A stretch of 64,000 bases of DNA from Mesorhizobium sp. ZC-5 (lineage in GTDB: Bacteria > Pseudomonadota > Alphaproteobacteria > Rhizobiales > Rhizobiaceae). The number at the start of each line of letters is the position of its first letter. The first letter of the stretch is position 1. The notes below the pieces were generated by a model. That model searched no databases, was not told where the DNA came from, and saw only the letters and a program-made list of their open reading frames with translations. A program made the position numbers and the translations under genes. This document shows, piece by piece, positions 59,053 through 64,000 of the stretch. Where the stretch lies: assembly GCF_025753855.1 (NCBI RefSeq), contig NZ_JAOWPT010000009.1:1-64000 (forward strand), in the 5' to 3' direction.

Positions 59053-60192
59053 ATGGCGGGCGCGAGTGACATGGGTATGAACGACAAGGGCGTGACGGTC
59101 GGCATTGTTGGTGCGGGTGCGATTGCATTCGGTGCTGCCGCCTTCCTAGAGAACGCCGGCCACAAGCCCATATTGTGGTCGCCTTCGGGTGAGGGGACCA
59201 AGCGGCTGGCGACCGGGGAAAAGCTTATCGCCAAGGGTGCGATCGAGGGTACGTTCCAGCCCGGCGTCGCGTCGTCGGCGACGGATCTGGCTGAACGTTC
59301 GGACGTTCTGATGATCGCCCTGCCGGGCTATGGCCACAAGGGCGTGATGGATGCGGTAGCGCCATATATCCGCGGCGATCAGGTCGTGCTCATCAGTTCG
59401 CATGCCTCCTTCGGTGCGCTTTATCTTTCCAGGCTGCTGGCCCGGCGCGGCATTGTCGTTCCGATCGTCGCCTGGGGTACGACGGTCACGACGGGGCGCC
59501 GACCGAGCCCGGTCGAAGCGAGCGTCAACACGGTGCGCAGCAAGGTCGACATCTGCACGGTACCGGCTTCGCGCAGCGCGGAAGGCCTGACCGTTTGCCG
59601 CAAGCTGTTCGGGGACCGGTTCGTGCAACGCGAAGGGTTGCTGGCGATCGCGCTCAGCAACCTCAATCCGCAGAACCACCTTGGTATCGCACTCTGCAAC
59701 ATGACTCGCATGGAGCACGGCGAAAACTGGGGGCAGGGGCTCAACGTCACCCCAAATGTCGGGCGGCTTCTCGAAGCACTCGACCGGGAGCGGCTGGCCA
59801 TCGCCGAAGTATTGGGGTTGTCGGTGCGGACGATTTTCGAGCACTTCCACCTGTCTTTCCATGTGCCGGTGGACAATATTTCGAACATGAACCAGCAGAT
59901 GCACCGCGAGGGACGCGGCGGCGTCGGCCCCGCCACGGCAGATTCGCGCTACGTGACCGAGGACGTGCCCTACGGGCTGCTTGCCACCGTCAAGCTCGGG
60001 ACGCTGACAGGCAGGCACGCCAAGTTGCACCAGGCCGGGGTCGAGATCTTTTCGGCCTTGTACGGGCGGGATTTCTTTTCCGAGAACGAACTGCTCGGCG
60101 CGCTGGACCTGGACTCGATGTCGCTCGACGAACTGAAGACGCTGTCACGCGAAGGATATGCCGCGCCTGTTCGACAGCAGATGGAAATGTAA
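59053..60192 (+). CDS. Opine dehydrogenase family protein (NAD/NADP octopine/nopaline dehydrogenase)
   Basis: A 379-residue Rossmann enzyme: GIVGAGAIAFGAA (residues 17-29) nucleotide site and a C-terminal helical domain with SNLNPQNHLGIALCNMTR and HVPVDNISNMNQQ like octopine/nopaline dehydrogenases. These make or split N-(carboxyalkyl) amino acids from amino acid and 2-oxo acid with NAD(P)H. It starts right after the AhpD-like gene stop. The enzyme in this operon may act in the breakdown direction on an imported opine-like amine. Ketopantoate-reductase-like activity cannot be excluded. Confidence 0.85.
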   Translation: MAGASDMGMNDKGVTVGIVGAGAIAFGAAAFLENAGHKPILWSPSGEGTKRLATGEKLIAKGAIEGTFQPGVASSATDLAERSDVLMIALPGYGHKGVMDAVAPYIRGDQVVLISSHASFGALYLSRLLARRGIVVPIVAWGTTVTTGRRPSPVEASVNTVRSKVDICTVPASRSAEGLTVCRKLFGDRFVQREGLLAIALSNLNPQNHLGIALCNMTRMEHGENWGQGLNVTPNVGRLLEALDRERLAIAEVLGLSVRTIFEHFHLSFHVPVDNISNMNQQMHREGRGGVGPATADSRYVTEDVPYGLLATVKLGTLTGRHAKLHQAGVEIFSALYGRDFFSENELLGALDLDSMSLDELKTLSREGYAAPVRQQMEM

Positions 60193-60216
60193 TTCGATGC
60201 AATGGGAGAAACGGAA

Positions 60217-61326
60217 ATGACAAGAATTATCGCCAACAGACGTGCATTCATCAAAACGACTGCGGCGGGAGCCGCAATGCTTGCTGCGCCCACGATCTTT
60301 CGCAGCACGCCAGCTCGCGCGGCAGGCGTCGTGAATGTCTGGACGTACGCAAACTTCCTGCCGCCGGAATTCAAGGAGGAGTTCCAGAAGGAAACCGGCA
60401 TCCAGATCCAGGAACGCCTGGTGGACGACCAGGGAAAGCAATTCAACCTTCTGACTGCCGAGCAGCCAAATCCAACCGTGGACATCGTGACCGTCGCCGG
60501 CCATCGCTTCCTGCAGTTCATCGACGCGGGACTCCTGGCGCCGATCGACACCGCCCGGCTGAAAAACTGGGGCAATATCAACCCGGTGTTCTCGGAAAGC
60601 GACTGGGCGATCATCAAGGACCAGAAGTGGGGCACGCCGATCCTGTCGGGCGCGGAAGTACTTGCCTACAACACGGAGGCGGTGACTCCGGAAGAGGCCA
60701 AAAGCTGGGACGCCATGTTCGACAAGAAGTATGAGGGCCAGACGGCCTACATCATCCAGGACATGATGTCGGTCATGATGCTCTACAAGGGTTATGACGG
60801 AAACATGGTCAAGTACATGAACGATCCGGCGAAGGCGGCGGAGATCGTCAAGGAAGTCCGCGACTTCATGATCGCGAACAAGTCGATGGTGCGCAAATTC
60901 TACGATTCCGGTGCGGAAATCCAGCAGATGTTCGTCAACCAGGATGTCGTCCTGGCGCATGCCTGGAACGGCCCGATCTCCAAGCTCATCATGGATGGCA
61001 TGCCGGTCGCCATGACTATCCCGAAGGAAGGCTCCTACGGCTTCGTCTACACCTTCAACATTCCAAAGAACGCACCGAACGCCGACAACGCGTATACGCT
61101 GCTCGACGCGCTGCTGGCGCGGCCGGAGATCGGAGCCAACATGACACGGACATCCGGGTTCATCTCGACCATCAAGGGCGCCGGCGACCACCTCAACGAT
61201 CTGGAGAAGAAGGCATCCTCCTTCAGTGAGGAAGAGCTTGCCGGTCTGCAGTTCTTCCGCGCGGAAGCAAACGACATGAAATACAAACTCGTCGATCCGG
61301 CGGTCGAAGAAATCAAGGCCGCCTGA
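60217..61326 (+). CDS. Polyamine-type ABC substrate-binding protein (PotD family)
   Basis: A 369-residue extracellular solute-binding protein with a Tat-like signal (RRAFIKTT...STPARA). VNVWTYANFLPPEF near the mature start and SEVLAYNTE-type loop (GAEVLAYNTEAV) fit the spermidine/putrescine group. GGGAGAAACGG precedes the ATG. It precedes PotB-, PotC- and PotA-like genes. Ligand may be a polyamine, opine or other small cation. Confidence 0.9.
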   Translation: MTRIIANRRAFIKTTAAGAAMLAAPTIFRSTPARAAGVVNVWTYANFLPPEFKEEFQKETGIQIQERLVDDQGKQFNLLTAEQPNPTVDIVTVAGHRFLQFIDAGLLAPIDTARLKNWGNINPVFSESDWAIIKDQKWGTPILSGAEVLAYNTEAVTPEEAKSWDAMFDKKYEGQTAYIIQDMMSVMMLYKGYDGNMVKYMNDPAKAAEIVKEVRDFMIANKSMVRKFYDSGAEIQQMFVNQDVVLAHAWNGPISKLIMDGMPVAMTIPKEGSYGFVYTFNIPKNAPNADNAYTLLDALLARPEIGANMTRTSGFISTIKGAGDHLNDLEKKASSFSEEELAGLQFFRAEANDMKYKLVDPAVEEIKAA

Positions 61327-61448
61327 ACGAACTTTGTCGGCTGGTCTCGCCGTCCGGCCGACAATCTCCGACCGGCCATCGGTACATGGCCGGTCTCGCC
61401 TGTAACTTGGCTTCCGGTAGCCAGCAGCCGGGCAGACAGGAATGTTTG

Positions 61449-62435
61449 ATGATACAGACCGATACGCAGCGCGCCGATGAACGGGACACAGTGCCGCTTT
61501 CGACGCGGCGCAGCTTCTGGGGCGCCGTTATGGCCAACGGCGCTTATGGCTCAGCCACCGGTTTGTTGTTCAAGAGCCAACGCAGGCAATTCCTGCTTCT
61601 GGCAAGCGTTCCCATACTCTGGATATTGTTCGCCAATGTCGGGCCGATCCTGCAGATGGTCAGGATCAGTTTCCTCGATTCCTACCCGCCGATGGCCGGC
61701 TACCAGCCGCAACTTACACTGAGCAACTGGAACAATTTCTTCGCCGAAAGTATCTTTATCGTCCCGTATTTCCGAACGCTGGCCTATTCGGTCGTATTCA
61801 CGGTTGCGACGCTGATCATCACCTATCCGGTTGCGTATTTCCTGGCCAAGCATGTGAAGCGCAGCAATCAGTTGCTGTTCCTGCTTCTGCTTTTGATCCC
61901 GTTCTGGGTCGGCGAAATCGTGCGCACCTATGCCATTATGATCCTGCTCGGCAACAATGGTGCGGTGAACCTCGTGCTGAAGTCACTGGGACTGATCGAG
62001 CGACCTATCCCGTTCATGTACACGAGTTTCTCACTCGGCGTCGGCATCGTCTATCTGACCGCGCTTTATATGCTGCTGCCGCTCTATTCGGCGCTGGAAA
62101 AGATTCCCAACACCTACCTGGAGGCCGCCGCCGACCTTGGCGCTGGCGCCTGGACGCGCTTCAGGAGGGTTACACTACCGCTTTCCAAGGAAGGTATCGC
62201 TTCCGGCTGCACCCTGGTTTTCCTGATTTCGACCGGATACTACGCCGCGCCTGTGCTGCTTGGTGGGCCGAGCACGACCGTCTTTGCCGAAACGATCGCG
62301 GGCTTCTTCCACGTCGCTGGCGATCAATGGCCGACGGGTGCAGCCTTCTCCACCATCATGCTGATCAGTGCGCTGGCAATCACAGGGGTTTTCCTCAAGC
62401 TGATGGGCCGCAGCGGACGGGGATTGATGCAATGA
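61449..62435 (+). CDS. ABC permease, PotB type
   Basis: A 328-residue permease with about seven hydrophobic segments, a longer N-terminal tail than PotB, and coupling loop YLEAAADLGAGAWTRFRRVTLP. ATG 61449 follows AGGAATG; ATGA overlap with the next gene. Pairs with the PotC-type permease. Confidence 0.92.
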   Translation: MIQTDTQRADERDTVPLSTRRSFWGAVMANGAYGSATGLLFKSQRRQFLLLASVPILWILFANVGPILQMVRISFLDSYPPMAGYQPQLTLSNWNNFFAESIFIVPYFRTLAYSVVFTVATLIITYPVAYFLAKHVKRSNQLLFLLLLLIPFWVGEIVRTYAIMILLGNNGAVNLVLKSLGLIERPIPFMYTSFSLGVGIVYLTALYMLLPLYSALEKIPNTYLEAAADLGAGAWTRFRRVTLPLSKEGIASGCTLVFLISTGYYAAPVLLGGPSTTVFAETIAGFFHVAGDQWPTGAAFSTIMLISALAITGVFLKLMGRSGRGLMQ

Positions 62436-63223
62436 GCAGAAACACCCGCATCCTGATGTCGGTGATCTACTGGGCGTTCGTCGTCTACCTTTTCGTGCCG
62501 CTGGTGCTGATGGTCACCATGGGTTTCAAGGATTCCAAATTCATCGGCTTTCCGATCCGCGGCTGGACGCTCGACTGGTATTCGGAAATATTCCGCAGCG
62601 CGGAGGTGTTGGGCGCATTCGGCTATACGATGGCGATCGCGCTTTCCACGACATTTCTTTCCCTGGTAATCGGTACCTGGATCGCCGCATTCCTCGGCCC
62701 CCACAAGTTCCGCGGCAAGCTTCTCGTCTTTGCGCTGGCCTGCATGCCGGCCGTCATCCCGGGTATCATTTCCGCGATTTCCCTGCGGATTTATATCCAG
62801 TTCCTGCAGATCGACACGGGCATGGCGGCGATCATTCTCGGGCACACCATCCACAATGTGCCGTTCGTCGCCCTCGTGGTTATGGCGCGCCTCGCCACGC
62901 TGCCCAAAAGCCATATCGAAGCGGCGCGTGATCTCGGCGCTGACCAGCTCGTCGCGTTTTCGCGTGTCACATTGCCTTATCTCAAGCCGGCGCTGATCGG
63001 TGCCGGCGTATTCTGCATGCTGTTGAGCTTCGACGATTTCGTCCGCTCCTTCTTCCTGGGCAGCTATCAGCCGACCCTGCCGGTGCTGATCTTCGCCAAG
63101 TTGCGCTCGGGCATGTCGCCGGAGATCAACGCCATCTCGACCGTAGTGCTTGTCATCACGGCCATCTTGGGCATCTGGGCTGAGCGCTCGATGCGTAGGA
63201 TGAACAAGGGGACCTCTGTATGA
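62432..63223 (+). CDS. ABC permease, PotC type
   Basis: A 263-residue permease of the PotC type: [19 protein letters not shown] start, [21 protein letters not shown] coupling loop. ATG set by overlap with the PotB-type stop; stop overlaps the ATPase gene start. Confidence 0.92.
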   Translation: MSRNTRILMSVIYWAFVVYLFVPLVLMVTMGFKDSKFIGFPIRGWTLDWYSEIFRSAEVLGAFGYTMAIALSTTFLSLVIGTWIAAFLGPHKFRGKLLVFALACMPAVIPGIISAISLRIYIQFLQIDTGMAAIILGHTIHNVPFVALVVMARLATLPKSHIEAARDLGADQLVAFSRVTLPYLKPALIGAGVFCMLLSFDDFVRSFFLGSYQPTLPVLIFAKLRSGMSPEINAISTVVLVITAILGIWAERSMRRMNKGTSV

Positions 63224-64000
63224 GCCACGACGCGCAAACCATCGTCCATATCGAAAACATGACGAAGAGATTCGGCAACGTGGCCGCGGTCGATGGCCTC
63301 GACCTCAAAATCCGGGCTGGCGAATTCGTGACGTTCCTAGGCCCGTCGGGCTGCGGCAAGACAACGACGCTTCGTGTGCTGGGTGGGTTCGAAATCCCCA
63401 CTGAAGGGCGCATCATCCTTGACGGTGCAGACGTCACCCGACTGCCGCCTAACCGGCGCAACGTCAACATGGTGTTTCAGGATTACGCGCTTTTCCCGCA
63501 TATGACCGTCGGTCAGAACATCGCCTTCGGCCTGGAACTCAAGGGCAAGACAAAGGCGGAAATTGATGCCCGGACCCGGGAGTTGCTGGAGTTCCTTCAG
63601 CTCGGAGGTTTTCGCGACCGCACGCCCGACCAGCTTTCCGGCGGCCAGCGTCAGCGTGTGGCGCTGGCGCGGGCCCTGGCTCCCGACCCGAAGCTCCTGC
63701 TGCTGGATGAGCCGCTAGGCGCGCTCGATGCAAAACTCAGGGGGCAGGTGCAGGTCGAACTCAAGGATATCCAGAAGCGCACCGGAAAAACCTTTGTTTT
63801 CGTCACCCACGACCAGGAGGAGGCGTTGACCATGTCCGATCGGATCATCGTCATGAACGGCGGCAAGGTCGAGCAGGACGGTACGCCCGAGGATCTCTAT
63901 TTCCGTCCGCAAAGCCGGTTTGTCGCCGAATTCATCGGCGAGACCAACCTCATTAGCGGGACGGTGCGCGGCATGGAAAATGGCTCCGTTCTGATCAACT
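63220..64000 (+). CDS. ABC ATP-binding protein, PotA type (cut by window end)
   Basis: The first 260 residues of a spermidine/putrescine-type ATPase: Walker [10 protein letters not shown]-loop [12 protein letters not shown], signature LSGGQRQR, Walker [13 protein letters not shown] and H-loop VTHDQEEA; the C-terminal TOBE domain is just beginning ([12 protein letters not shown]). No stop is reached before base 64000. ATGA overlap with the potC-like gene shows the operon continues past the window. Confidence 0.92.
   Translation, partial: MSHDAQTIVHIENMTKRFGNVAAVDGLDLKIRAGEFVTFLGPSGCGKTTTLRVLGGFEIPTEGRIILDGADVTRLPPNRRNVNMVFQDYALFPHMTVGQNIAFGLELKGKTKAEIDARTRELLEFLQLGGFRDRTPDQLSGGQRQRVALARALAPDPKLLLLDEPLGALDAKLRGQVQVELKDIQKRTGKTFVFVTHDQEEALTMSDRIIVMNGGKVEQDGTPEDLYFRPQSRFVAEFIGETNLISGTVRGMENGSVLIN

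Overview
The window looks like a high-GC alphaproteobacterial chromosome or large plasmid, most likely Rhizobiales (Mesorhizobium or a relative). The evidence is the gene content: many solute-binding-protein transporters, paralogous gamma-glutamyltransferases, tightly overlapping ATGA/GTGA operons, and PyrE and MttB sequences of rhizobial flavour. I saw no tRNA, rRNA, CRISPR array or insertion sequence. Almost all of it is accessory catabolism and uptake.

Layout. (1) 1-6602: the C-terminal 2.2 kaa of a giant LysM-containing protein, cut by the left edge, with an internal PD-(D/E)XK-like stretch. (2) 6826-16247 (minus): a GntR-controlled operon with a peptide-type ABC transporter, gamma-glutamyltransferase, short-chain dehydrogenase and polysaccharide deacetylase. 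A second, same-length paralog of its binding protein diverges at 16563, behind an unusual dyad and heptad-repeat leader. (3) 18142-19887 (minus): Asp/Glu racemase and a PLP D-cysteine desulfhydrase / L-cysteate lyase homolog. (4) 19900-20980: a decay zone holding a frameshifted glutathione peroxidase and a broken MttB-family methyltransferase remnant. (5) 20985-23471: a secreted SH3b repeat protein.

(6) 23673-37321 is the most interesting region: a NitT/TauT-like ABC transporter with two permeases and a nucleoside phosphorylase, an XRE regulator, then pyrE facing pyrK-pyrD(1B)-M20 amidohydrolase-pyrC-unknown-dctPQM. Read in order, PyrDK, dihydroorotase and a ureidosuccinase-type amidase would take orotate to aspartate, with a TRAP importer for a carboxylate. 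I interpret it as an orotate/pyrimidine utilisation locus. A conserved dyad (GTCT-N6-TGAGAC) lies before the ABC operon and before the XRE gene, with weaker copies before pyrK and dctP, suggesting one regulon.

(7) 37765-43659: AbgT transporter, M20 peptidase, SLC13-type permease and AI-2E-family permease. (8) 44388-52961: a second GntR / peptide ABC transporter / gamma-glutamyltransferase operon, this time with a DUF1028 protein. (9) 53168-55274: MaoC-like dehydratase and acyl-CoA dehydrogenase. (10) 55475-64000: LysR, flavin monooxygenase-like protein, two carboxymuconolactone-decarboxylase-fold proteins, an opine-dehydrogenase-family enzyme and a polyamine-type ABC transporter, cut by the right edge inside the ATPase gene. 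This looks like an uncharacterised catabolic pathway.

All function calls come from reading motifs and remembered family features; no database search was run.
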